From Tetrapyrgos nigripes (taxonomy: Eukaryota; Basidiomycota; Agaricomycetes; Agaricales; Campanellaceae), in NCBI GenBank assembly GCA_013368315.1, contig JAACJM010000057.1:351365-415364 (forward strand): 64,000 nucleotides of DNA. The letters are read 5' to 3'. The notes under the pieces are model-generated. The model had not been told where the DNA came from. It saw only the letters and a program-made list of their open reading frames with translations, and did no database searches. Positions within the stretch are counted from its first letter, which is position 1. The number at the start of each line of letters is the position of its first letter. The translations under genes were made by a program, and so were the position numbers. Positions 33,492 through 43,635 of this stretch are shown one piece after another.

Positions 33492-35853
33492 CTACCAATA
33501 ATCAGCCTGACGATGTGGAACCACATAATCCTTCCCCTTTTTCTTCCTCTCTGCTTCCCATTTCTTCACCCAAGAGTTCATCTTGCCTCTCGACGTCTCA
33601 CTGCCTACATTCACCGTCGCAATCATCTTTGTCCATTCAAACGACAACGCAAAACAAGTCAATTCCAAAAACGACGAATGTTCCGAATAGGGAACTGGAT
33701 ACATTTGCAACCGTTGTGTTGAATTCCTTGCTAAATGTAAATCGGAATACGAGAAGTTGTTTTTAGGGACACGGGCGAGGATATTGGCTATGCTGGGTGA
33801 TGTTGGACTTCCGGCTGGCGGTGTATACGTCCATCCCGTAGCTCTGAATCCAACAGCTGAAGCAAAGTGACCATTGAATTTATCCACGTATGGTTTTAGT
33901 TTGTCGGAAGTGACGATTCCGAGAGGAACCAAGTGGACACATGCGTCGAGAGGGTCTTTAGTTAACATCGCGTGTAGCTCGGGATCTGATTGACATCGTA
34001 GGATAGCGGCCTTGCGTGCGTCGCAGTAAACTTTGCTTTGAAGGGCTTTTGCGATGGCTAAGACAGAAACCAGAACAGACGTATGAGATGATGAGGGGAA
34101 TGATTAGTTGGGTGGAACATACCCTTGACGATACGTTCTTTGCCTATAGAGTAGGTCCTGGTGATGCAACTTTTAGTGATCTTTTCAATAGGAAGAAAGA
34201 ATAGAAACATACCCGACAACCATGAGCACCTTGTCAGACTTTGCTTTTTCTTTACCTTTGCTCTCCCGAGGTGCAGTGGTGATCCAGGAGGACATGGAAT
34301 TGGATTTCTGATCGTCGAGAGAAGATCCCGACGCGATACGTTTCGCAAGTTCTGCACAGGCAGAAATTACCAGAGGTTGAGGAGGAAAGGTATACTGTTG
34401 AAATCGTTATTGTTCAGTAAGGAACACCCAGCTTATTCCAACTAAAAACCACACACCTTGGGATCCAAGTACGTCGTATCGAGATAAACATGATCTATCT
34501 TCTTTCCTTTCACTGCAGGATGTAACACGTGCTGAGGTGAAGCTCTAAAGTCTCCGCAATGAAGATACCTAAAGCTACGCGACGAACCGACGAAGGGAGA
34601 CTTGAAATTGCTGTCCCCCGCGTTGATGGTTTGTTTTCCCTCGAATAAAAAGAGGGTGGAGCCAGGACAATGATTTGCTTCGATGAGGGTAACATGAACA
34701 CCGCCCGTGTCTGGTATCAAAGTAGGTACATCCATAGGTAGAGGATGCACCCATTTGCGCTCCACTCTCAACATATGTATGATGAGGTTTGCTGTGCCCT
34801 CTGAACAGTATATAGGTCCGTTCTTCCAGTTTGAAGAGAGATTGGTGTAATGGTCTGAATGAGCGTGTCTGTGATGACAAGAATATCAACTTCAGCACGC
34901 AGAGTAAAGGGCTTTTGGACAATTCACGTTAAGAAATAAGCTTTGACACCTGGTATAGCGCCATATTTGAACGCATCAACAGCGATAGGCATGCCTTGGA
35001 GGACTTTGTAAAATGGCGCCTTACGTCTGCCGCCATTGGCTTTGGTAGGTCGGAAACTACGGTCTTCGGCGACGTCGGCTTCTTTCCATGCTTCATTTTC
35101 CTTGTGAGAGGACATGAGCACGGAATAGAGATTGGCTGTTGCATCGGGAGGCTTGTCTCTCTTTTGTTCACTTGGACTAATGGAAGAATCGCGTTGAAGT
35201 GGTGAAGGGGGTCTCATGGATTTTCTCTGGGGTGTTGGACTTGGAGGAGAATCGTCAACGTCAACGTCCTTCACCAGCATTCCTTCGTCAAACTCATCCT
35301 CCCTTGTATTCAAATCCACCTTTTCATCATCTCCCATATCCCAATCTTCTTCGTTGAATGTTCCAGCTGCATCTTCATCATTTCCAACGAGGTGAGAATT
35401 GTCTCTGGCCAAGGGAGGAGGCGTCGCCGTTGAAGAAAAGTTACGTTCCTTGCCTAATAGTAGGCTGGAAGGTCGTCCGAAAGAAGTTGAAGGGGCTTCA
35501 TCTTCCAGCTGCACCCTCGCCGATTCCGAATGACTCGAAGTGGATTGAAGCAATAGCATCGTGGGTTTACCAAACGACGAAAGGCTCTTTGCCTTGAGCC
35601 TTTTTTCAGTGACTTTAATCTCAGACGAGAGAGTTTGCTCAACAAACTCTACTTCATCCGAGCTTGCACTAAGCCTTCGTTTTTTCGACTTGGGTGGTTT
35701 TGTCTCTTCGTCGTCATCTGAATCTATGACTATGATTTCTTGTGGCTTCTTCGGTCTCGGTTGAGAAGGTTTCTTGGAGGAAGCAGAGGAGAAAAAATTA
35801 TGCAAAGTAGTGGATTGGCAGGGTTTACTGTTCTTCTTGGTGGCACGGGCCAT
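33492..35853 (-). CDS. PSO2: DNA interstrand-crosslink repair nuclease PSO2/SNM1
   Basis: Minus-strand gene with exon 1 at 34928-35853, exon 2 at 34457-34868 and several more exons to the stop at 33492. The N-terminal ~300 residues are disordered and hold a PIP-like STTLHNFF, a SUMO-interaction-like IIVIDSDDDEE, and a basic KSKKRRL. The metallo-beta-lactamase domain has HAHSDH, spliced as ...FLT/HAHSDHYTNLSSNWK, then EANHCPGSTLFLFEG and LHCGDFRASP with metal ligands. A beta-CASP/DRMBL part follows (VYLDTTYLDPK, VLMVVGTYSIGKERIVKAIA, VYCDARKAAIL, VPYSEHSSFLELTCF). The family has 5' exonuclease activity and removes crosslinks from DNA. The Met at 35853 (MARATKK) is preferred; the frame extends upstream to 35931. 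There is no ubiquitin-binding zinc finger in the visible N-terminus. Confidence 0.94.
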
Positions 35854-36480
35854 GTTGGTTGAAAGGGGTGCCAATCCTCGTGATCTCCTGTCTTTTACCG
35901 ACGCGCTCAATACGTCTGCGCTCTTCATCATCTTTGGTGCTATTTCTCTTGCTCTGCATCAATTCGGCGACCCAGAAATCCCAAATTACGCTACTGGTTC
36001 TCCATGTTTGGTTTAGCTCAAAATTCCAGCCGCCAGCGTTGTTGTGGAGCGCGTCAAACGAGGACAATGATTCTGCAAACATTCTTGGCAACCTCTCATG
36101 GTCGTCTACGTCTCACCACTCATCCCAGTCCTCAGACGCACATGACCTTACCAAAGCTCGCTTCAGCTTTTCCGAGGGAATTTTGGAAAATCAACGTTGA
36201 TCAAAAGCCAACGTGTGCTGACCATCGTTCCTCAAAATCTCAATGAGAGCTTCCAACTGGGGCTTTTGAGGGCTTTTGTCATAAAAATTCTATCGTAATG
36301 ATCTGTGTGCAAGCTTTCCCTGGTCCATCTCGTCTCACTTGGTCACGCAGCTGCCATACCCGTATGCATGACGTTCTCAAATGATGCTTCTTCGAACCCA
36401 ATGGCAACCATATAAGGGCTCGTCAACCTCTTTTCCTTAGGCCTTCCCAGTCCCCTCCAACCTCCACCCAGTTTGGAACC
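35854..36480. other. Divergent intergenic region between PSO2 and a secreted-protein gene
   Basis: 627 bp containing both promoters. Short frames on both strands have no recognised content. The TATA box for the right-hand gene is listed separately. Confidence 0.4.
36411..36418 (+). promoter_or_regulatory. TATA box of the secreted-protein gene
   Basis: TATAAGGG lies 70 bp upstream of the ATG at 36481, followed by a pyrimidine-rich leader (CTTTTCC, CCTTCCCAGTCCCCTCC). The spacing is typical of a regulated fungal promoter. Confidence 0.5.
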
Positions 36481-37866
36481 ATGCATTCGCTGTCCTTCCT
36501 CCTCCTGGCTCTTCCTGCTACTCTCGCTCTTCATGTTCCCAGACAAGCAGTTGATTTCTTTGATCCCAGACAGAATGGAGGCTCCATGCTGGATGACAGT
36601 ACGCGGCTTGCCTTTCAGCCTTCAGTTATCATTGCTGATTAGACATGTTCTTCATCATAAAAGCTGGTAATGGCCTTGGCGAACCCCTGAATGTACGAAG
36701 TGATGGTCCTCAAAATATCTTCGCCCTGGATTGACGTGTGTATCCCATAGGTCATCATCTCAGGGCTTTCCTCCAGCGAGGTACTCAGCGAAGAGGGGAT
36801 TGTTAATTACGCTAAGGTGATCAGTTTCTACTAATCCGAGTTCATGTTTCTGACCGTAATCTTTAGGCTATTGGATTGTCTGTATCAACACCCTTTCTGC
36901 AAGTCTGCATCACCTATTGACCATCCCTTGCAGCTCAGAAGAATGTCTAGGTATTCACCTAGGAGATCCCCAATCAGCCAACCTTGGCGACGGTAACGGC
37001 CCCGTCAACCAAACCATCGAGCTTCGTCAAGACTATGGAGATCCTGACCTTGGAACGTGCCTTGAGAGTCTGATCGGTGGAAACCATTTCCGGTTAGTTT
37101 GCTCTATTTCGTCGCCCGGCTAATTTCGTCTAGAATGGCCAATGTGGAGCTCGTCGTTCTTCCTTTGCCTTTATCCCGTGCTTTCTTGTTCGTGTACCTA
37201 TTTGACATTCACTCCTGACGTATTTCTGTTTCTGTGCCTATCGCTGACACCACCTGTATCATGATCTAGCGTATTCATCCAAAACGGCCCCCAACAACCC
37301 ACCGGTGCACTGTTCCTCGCTGTTTCCCAAGAAGAAGACGTCACCCAAGGCCACACTATCACTCCTGATGGGTACAACATTGGCCGCGATCTACTCGTCG
37401 CTAATGCTTTAGGCGACACGAGCTTCAATGGAGTGAATTACCACACTGTAGGAAGGAATATCACGGGATTACTGCCCGTTGGAACGCAAGGTGTCAATCA
37501 CGGTGAGTGCTAATTCAGGCTGCCTATTGTCTAGTCGCACATGGTACTATGCTATTACATTCGGATTTTGAGCTTCTTGCGTGAGAGGGAGGACCTTGCC
37601 AGATGCAACCTTATGTCGGAAATTGAGTTCAGAAACGTTCCTCCGACTTCCGTCCAATCGTGGTCGTGGTGCATGGTGCTCGTGATGGTGTCTGTCCATC
37701 TATCCATCCATTGATCATTGCGCACGGTCGCATCTTTCTTGCGCAAACTCGCTGTCTTCTTTCTCTTCTTGTGCTCCGTTTCATTTCGTCGTCACACTGA
37801 CTGACTATCTATGCAGGGATCGCACTTGATGGAATTGTTACTCTTTTGACGGTTACCATCACGTAA
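36481..37866 (+). CDS. Small secreted protein of unknown function
   Basis: Seven exons (36481-36598, 36664-36692, 36751-36816, 36867-36877, 36934-37092, 37270-37502, 37817-37866) sum to 222 codons, 221 residues. The N-terminus MHSLSFLLLALPATLALHVP is a clear signal peptide. The mature part has GEPLNVIISGLSSSEVLSEE, then SEECLGIHLGDPQSANLGDG and NQTIELRQDYGD. GTCLESLIGGNHFRVFIQNG, TGALFLAVSQEEDVTQGHTI and GYNIGRDLLVANALGD follow. The C-terminus NHGIALDGIVTLLTVTIT is hydrophobic. Cys residues are few and N-glycosylation sites (NQT, NIT) are present. It resembles a conserved group of extracellular mushroom proteins with no assigned function, a recollection I could not test. Exon 4 is an 11-nt microexon, and the last intron is five times longer than the others. 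Confidence 0.82.
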
Positions 37867-38241
37867 CTAGACCTCGAGGACTTGACTTCAATCTGGACAC
37901 ATTCGATGCATACCATGTTTTGACACTCTCAACACTCGTTCTCGTTCTTTCATTTTGCTTTGGGTTTATGACGTTCAACGATGATATCAACTTCCTGTTT
38001 GTATGTACATCCTCAATGATTTACCTGGAACGTACCCCAGTCAACTTCTGCACAAGAGACACATTTCTGTCACTGAGGTCAGACTAAATCACTTTTCAGA
38101 TTCTATGATTTAGTTTACAGATTATTTGAGATGCACACTACTTCAGTACGAATGAAATGAACGACCTGGTCCGTAAGAAAGGTATACAAGCAATTATGGT
38201 ATCTATGATTCGACTTGTAGCCGCTGACCTGCACCAAACGA
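37867..38241. other. Intergenic flank of the degenerate repeat block
   Basis: 375 bp of 3' flank following the secreted-protein gene. No gene or clear signal was seen. Confidence 0.35.
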
Positions 38242-38815
38242 AGGCTCAAGCCCTGGAACCGGCGAGCCATCTCCACAGCTTGACTGAAAGTGACTGGATC
38301 AGATACCTTACATAGAACCAGCCGCGTTGCAAGTTGTCTTGCATGCTAGCTATCCGGCCGTTCGTGACTCTGCTCCAATCACCAACAGTGGCTAGGAAAC
38401 TGCCATTCCAGAAGGAAAGCTCAAGCCCTGGAGGCGGGAAGGGGTGAGCCGTGCACACAACCTGACCAAAAGTGACTGTATCAAATGCCTTACATAGAAC
38501 CAGCCGCGGCGGGAGTTACCTCGCAATGCTAGCTATCCGGCCGTTCGGGACTCTGATGCAATCACTCTTGCTCAAGCTGTGAGCATAGCTCGCCGCCCAG
38601 CAGTGGCTAGAAATTTATCAGCAGCGAGGCCAGGACACAAAGTCAACTGCAGCCTGGCTCGATAGACGGGTAGAGGGGGGTGCACTTGATCATCGGGCGC
38701 CTTACATAGAACCAGAGCCGCTTCACAAGCTGCCTTTTCAACAGGTCAATTGGATTAAATACCAATAACGAGCGCCGGCAACCGGATGCTAGCTATGCGG
38801 CCGTTCGGGACACCC
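38242..38815. repeat. Degenerate direct repeat, three copies
   Basis: Three diverged copies share two cores in fixed order: CTTACATAGAACCAG, at about 38308, 38490 and 38701, and then GCTAGCTATCCGGCCGTTCG, starting at about 38345, 38528 and 38787. The third copy has G for the first C of TCCGG and an insertion between the cores. Copies 1 and 2 also share GCTCAAGCCCTGGA and AAGTGACTG upstream of the first core and GACTCTG...CAATCAC downstream. There is no coding potential. It is probably a relic of a repeated element next to the kinase pseudogene. Confidence 0.7.
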
Positions 38816-38867
38816 TAGACCTGTGCGTATTGACGACCAAGACGCATAGTTAAATGAAGCCTAGTCA

Positions 38868-39719
38868 TCAATCATTCACCGAGAAAAACTTTGCGAAGAA
38901 GCCCTTCTTCTCCTTCTTGAAGAGGGGTATCTTCGCAACCTGCTCTCGCAGTTGCTGTAAAGAGAGCCGACAGCTAGGATCCAGATGAAGCGCACGCTGG
39001 AGAACATCGACGAGCTCGGTGGAGGCGAGAGGAAGTCGCTCGCTAATCACATCTGGGTTTTCGGCGAAGGCCCTGAACCGTGGGTCGTTTGGAGAGGCCG
39101 TCTTCCAAAGGAACTTGCCTTTGCAGGTGGTTGCCAGCATGTAGGCGATAGCCTAGACGTCTTGCTCTTTGGGAGAATAGGCAACGTCCCGAGCGTGCAG
39201 CTTTTGAATGCGTTCAGGTGGCATGTACATATAGGTTCCATACACGCCATGACCCTCGTAGCAAACACATCGATCCGTAGCCAGTCCAAAGTCAGCAATT
39301 TTGACTTGGACCTTTTTTCCTTCTTTGGAGCAAAGAACGTTTCCTGGCTTAAGATCCCGATGGAAGACTTGACGCTGGTGGCAGTGTTCGACGCCGTCGA
39401 TTGTCTGAAGGAATGCAGAGCGAACATCATCCTCATTGTCAAAGGCACCCTCCTGAGTCGCCTGGAGAAAGTCCCCAAGCTCGCATAAATCCATCCGGAT
39501 ACAAGCATACCACTCCCCCTTCAATACCTCGTAGGACACCTCCCTAACCGCAACAACATTCTTGTGGTCTCCCACAGTCGCCTGCAGCCTCGACTTCGCC
39601 TCTGGTCTTGGCATCACTTTCATAGCAAACCTCTCCTTTCCCTACCGCCCTCACTGCAAGGTACACGGCCCGAAGGCTCCGCTCCCAAGCAGCTTCTTCA
39701 ACTGAAAGTGATTGTTCAT
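38868..39719 (-). pseudogene. Ser/Thr protein kinase pseudogene (one nonsense codon, two compensating indels)
   Basis: Read on the minus strand from ATG 39719. The glycine loop LLGSGAFG is in one frame, VYLAVRAVG in a second, and FAMKVMPRPEAKSRLQ back in the first. This implies a lost G in the GGG run near 39686 and an extra base near 39650. The catalytic core then looks intact: HRDLKPGNVL with the catalytic Asp, KIADFGLATD with the DFG, and GTYMYMPPERI. In subdomain IX the codon after EQDV is TAG (39153-39155), where kinases normally have Trp (TGG). The frame continues as AIAYMLATTCKGKFLW to LFKKEKKGFFAKFFSVND. No intron can remove these lesions. The parent was probably a member of a mushroom-expanded kinase family. 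Confidence in the pseudogene call is high; the substrate is unknown. Confidence 0.85.
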
Positions 39720-40208
39720 TATGAACACACCTGACAAGTTTTGGGTGTTTTGACACATGTTGTAACTTGATTTGCGATATCATCGGTTGGTTACAAAAAG
39801 GCAGCAAAGTAACGGTGTAAGAGCAAGAGGCAAAGGAAGGAGCTGGAGGAATAGCTAGTCTTATAAGCGGTAGAGAGAGGGGCGTCGGATAGCACAGCTC
39901 GCCTTTAGGGACTCAGGCTCACGAGGACCGGGGGTCTCTTGGTATCAAGTCCGGTCGAGTGGTCTTCCTGGATGTAGTATTCGTTGGGTTGTTGAGAGAG
40001 ATGTGTAGCTCATATGTAGTCGCAAACGCTGCCTCGACTCGAAGCTTGAAGGCTGTTTGCCTCATATTGGCAAAGATTTGTCTTCCAATGACTAGTTGAG
40101 AATCAGGCCTCAATGGGTAAACTTATTGATTCATCATCGGGAAAACTTGAAAGATACACTGGCAGTCGTTTGCAGCTATTAGTACATTATGAAAAGTAGT
40201 ATCTCATT
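39720..40208. other. Intergenic region upstream of the kinase pseudogene
   Basis: 489 bp. A TATAAG on the minus strand (about 39861) may be the remnant kinase promoter. The right end is the 3' flank of the DUF6535 gene. No further gene was seen. Confidence 0.35.
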
Positions 40209-43174
40209 TCAACTCTTTCCCCCTTCCCCAGACCTATCCATTGACTGATCTGATTCTCGTATAACGTCGATGCAGCGATCAAGCAGCGCCTGCTCATACC
40301 ATACCGCTCCCCTAAAATTCTGATCATTCATATGTCGCTGTATTGACTGCACAATCAACCGCGCACTCTTCGCATCAGTAACCCACGACCAACTCCGACT
40401 AAGCCGCCAAAGACAATCATAAAACAACTTGGACGCCGGCGCAGCTTCCTGCGAAGTCTGATTCCACTGCCAAGGAGCCAGAGAAATCAATTTCCAGAGG
40501 CTTTCAGCGTATTCCAGTTGAATTTTTTCGTATACGTGTCCGTGGTATTCGACCAACTTCCATTGCATGCCGTTCCAGTCCCCGAGAAGTACCCCGTCGT
40601 TATCTTGTGTACACATGTCGATGAGTCTGGCAATGAGACGGAGGTTCATGGACATGATGTATTTCTGCATCGATGAGATCCATTCCACCCGTGCCTCGGG
40701 GTCTGCCGTCTCGGGCAATGGAGATAGCTGGTTGGGAGCAGAAAAGTCTGCCATCAGCCGTTGCCCAAGAGCATGGATGTTCTCCGTGGTTTGGGAATCA
40801 AGGGATGAAGCATCGCCATGGTCATTTGCCAAATCGTCTAGCTTGAACACGGCGTCTTTGCACAACACCCAGTCCGTTTGTGCTTTGACGAAAGGCCACC
40901 AACGATATTCCGTATATCTATGAGATGCAGTGGGAATGAAATCAAAGATTTGTCGGGCAAAAGTGCGCAAACGAGACGAGACGTGGTTACCGGCTCGGTA
41001 TAAACCCATATCGTACAACCTGACGATGGCAATGACACGATGACCGGGGTCGGTATCATCATGTAGGCCTTGTATAATGCATTTTTCGAAATGGCAATCT
41101 GTGTCTTGTTCCACTAGATATGACTTCTGTTCCCTCGAGCAATCTCCGAGGTACTCTAGTATGATTTTCCTGCATTGGATTGTATTGGGATTGGAAGAGG
41201 CCTCATGAGTGGTCGAGAAGAAGAGCCGGAGCATCAGAACAAAGAGTTCGGGGGGAACGGTTTCTGGAAAATCTGGGGTTTCTGGGTTTATTGAAAGGTC
41301 ACTAGGTATGAAGGATGCCACTGCCTCCTCTTCTTCTACTTCGAGGGCTGTATCGAATACTGCAAGTGGTGAACTGGAATGGATAAGTTTGTATGTCGTG
41401 TCCATTTCAAAGGGCATCGTGTGTGTCTTTGCAGACATGAAAAGGAATTCGCCTAGTATGTGGAGCATGGCAGCCTTCCAACGACCGGGAGCTAGTAAAT
41501 GAGAGACTGCGCGTCGTGCCTGCTGCAACTGCTCCTCGGTGCAGGAGTGTGTATAGGTGGAGCTACGAAGGATGCTGCTGAGCTGAATAAAATGCGATTT
41601 GAACACCTTAGAGTCCCAGTGAACATCCTCCAAGGAAACACCATCAAAGATGTCGTTTGCCGTCTGGAGTAGCCCGTGAGGAGGTCCATCGGAAGACAAT
41701 GCGTCTGCCACTGCATCTACGCGACGTTTAAGACTCTGCAGCCTACTCGTCCGTACCAATGCAAGCGTAGAGATCCTGAGATCTTTTGGCAGAGTTTCAG
41801 AGATCTCCAGCACGTTCAACAGGCCGCGGTCGAACCAGAATACTGGGGTATTTCGAAGGTCGATGGATCTTGTCGTAGAGTATTGAATGACTAGCTGAGC
41901 TAGGGACCGGAGAGCCTTCAAGGCAGTGGTCATATCTTTGGTCTGACGTGTAGGATCTGCTGAAGTACCCGAGTTGGAAATGAAATGGTGAATCCGGGAA
42001 ACGATATTATGTTCGGGGTTGGAGGATTGGAAAAGGGAAGCAACAAGGGTGAAATTTTCAAGCCGGACACCACCCCCTGGTTTCAGGATTGCCTCGGGTA
42101 TGGCTTCGAAAATGGGTAAAAGCTCCGTGTCGTAGTTCAAAGATTTCATGGTGTATTCCATGCACAGGCGATCTCGGTCTGAAGGATCTCGAAGTGATTT
42201 CTCCAAGACTGCCTCGGTGAGACTGAGATCGCCTGATAAGGTATGCTGTCGAAGCATGAAACCATGGAGCATGTTTCCACAACGCCAGAGAAGATCGGAG
42301 ACGGGAGTGCGATAGGGTGCGTCGAGGTAGAACAGCGGAATGCAAGTGAGGCCAATATAAACTAGCATGAAGACGACCAAGACGCATACCACGAGGTACG
42401 TCAATGCGAGATTGACCGGTAGAAGGAAGCCGATCAGGCCAACGAAGAAAGACAATATGGAGATGTGCAATAGGATTGGGATGGTATCAACAAATGTATG
42501 CATCCCAAAACGGCGGAGGCCTAGATATGTAAAAGCAAGTACTCTTGCTTGAACAACTGGTGAAGGCCTTAATGTCGCCTTGTGCATGAAGTCTCTGGTC
42601 CATTGCTGTACAAATGTTGCAAGGAGTGAACATGTAAGGCCGAGTGCAAGACTGAGGAACCACAGAATATTGCACAAGATAGATGGTGCGCTTGGCTGGA
42701 AGGAGGGAGCGTCGAAATTCGCAGCCGTGCCATTCGATAAAGAAGTCAATTGCTGAGATATCTGGGTAAGTAGGGCAACAGTTGGATCCGCTTGCAAATT
42801 CTTGTAGCTTTCTATAATGAAAGCAGTGAGGATGGCAGAATAAAGAGCAGACTATAGTTTTGTCAGACGACTGAACCGCCGGTATCACGAAGTTACGCAC
42901 AAAGAGCAGCATGCCATCCATATCACTTTTCCAACCTTCAAGCAAGGATTTGTCGTATTCTTGGGCTTGAATAATGTACATGTTCCATAGTTTGAAACAG
43001 GCATCTTCATCTGAAGTGGAACTGGAATGTCCTGCAAAGATATTGCAGATCTTGAATGATCTACCCGGTCAGGAAAAACTTTAACAACTCACCCGGCAAC
43101 CTACTGGTCCTAGAGCCTTTCTCAGTATCACTGGTTGAAAGGGAGGACACTACAGGCATTTCAGTCGTGTCCAT
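40209..43174 (-). CDS. DUF6535-domain multi-pass membrane protein
   Basis: Three exons (43093-43174, 42901-43031, 40209-42851) give exactly 952 codons, 951 residues. After a short N-terminus (MDTTEMPVVSSLSTSD), the DUF6535 domain runs from ACFKLWNMYIIQAQEYDKSL through WKSDMDGMLLF and SALYSAILTAFIIESYKNLQ. It then reads SILCNILWFLSLALGLTCSL and ATFVQQWTRDFMHKA, followed by two more hydrophobic helices, for about four in total. The remaining ~650 residues are a mostly helical soluble region with no recognised domain. The family is abundant and apparently specific to Agaricomycetes; its function is unknown. Two short introns interrupt the first membrane region, as is usual in this family. The sequence is complete, with no frame lesion. 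The location among transposons and an F-box gene is typical of lineage-specific regions. Confidence 0.9.
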
Positions 43175-43635
43175 GCCCAAGTTGCGCGCTGTTATGAAAC
43201 GGAGTCAATTTAAATAAATAAAGCAGACACCGAGGTCCTTTTGTAAGCTCAACAGTTGCCAGAATCCAGGTACAGGTTGGTGTCCCTGATTGCAGAATTT
43301 GGGCTGTCTCGGGAGAGGATGACTAGGCACAGACGCGGCTGATCATCCCGTTATTTATCATCGTGAGGAAGCCTTTTGCAAGACTGGATGAAAGGAGGAA
43401 GAACAATTATAGACGCATCCCACGAATTGTAAAAATGAGCTTGAAACAACATAAGCACCGTCTCTTACTCCTAGACTACCACCAATTTGAATGAGTATGT
43501 CTGACATCGCCTTCGTGGACGTCAAGGAAGCGCGAAACGAAGACGCAAACACAAAAATGAAGAACAAAAGGCAAAAAGAAGCGCGGCGTAGACAGTGCGG
43601 GAAGAGCCTAGTCATGACGCACAGCTAAAGCTTCT
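43175..43635. promoter_or_regulatory. Divergent promoter region between the DUF6535 and F-box genes
   Basis: 461 bp between two divergent ATGs. No defined motif was recognised. A minus-strand frame starting inside it (43358-43615) has no family resemblance. Confidence 0.4.

Noticed and set aside
40567..40923. Plus-strand frames inside the DUF6535 gene
   Set aside because: They are shadows of the long minus-strand exon, with no family resemblance and atypical composition.
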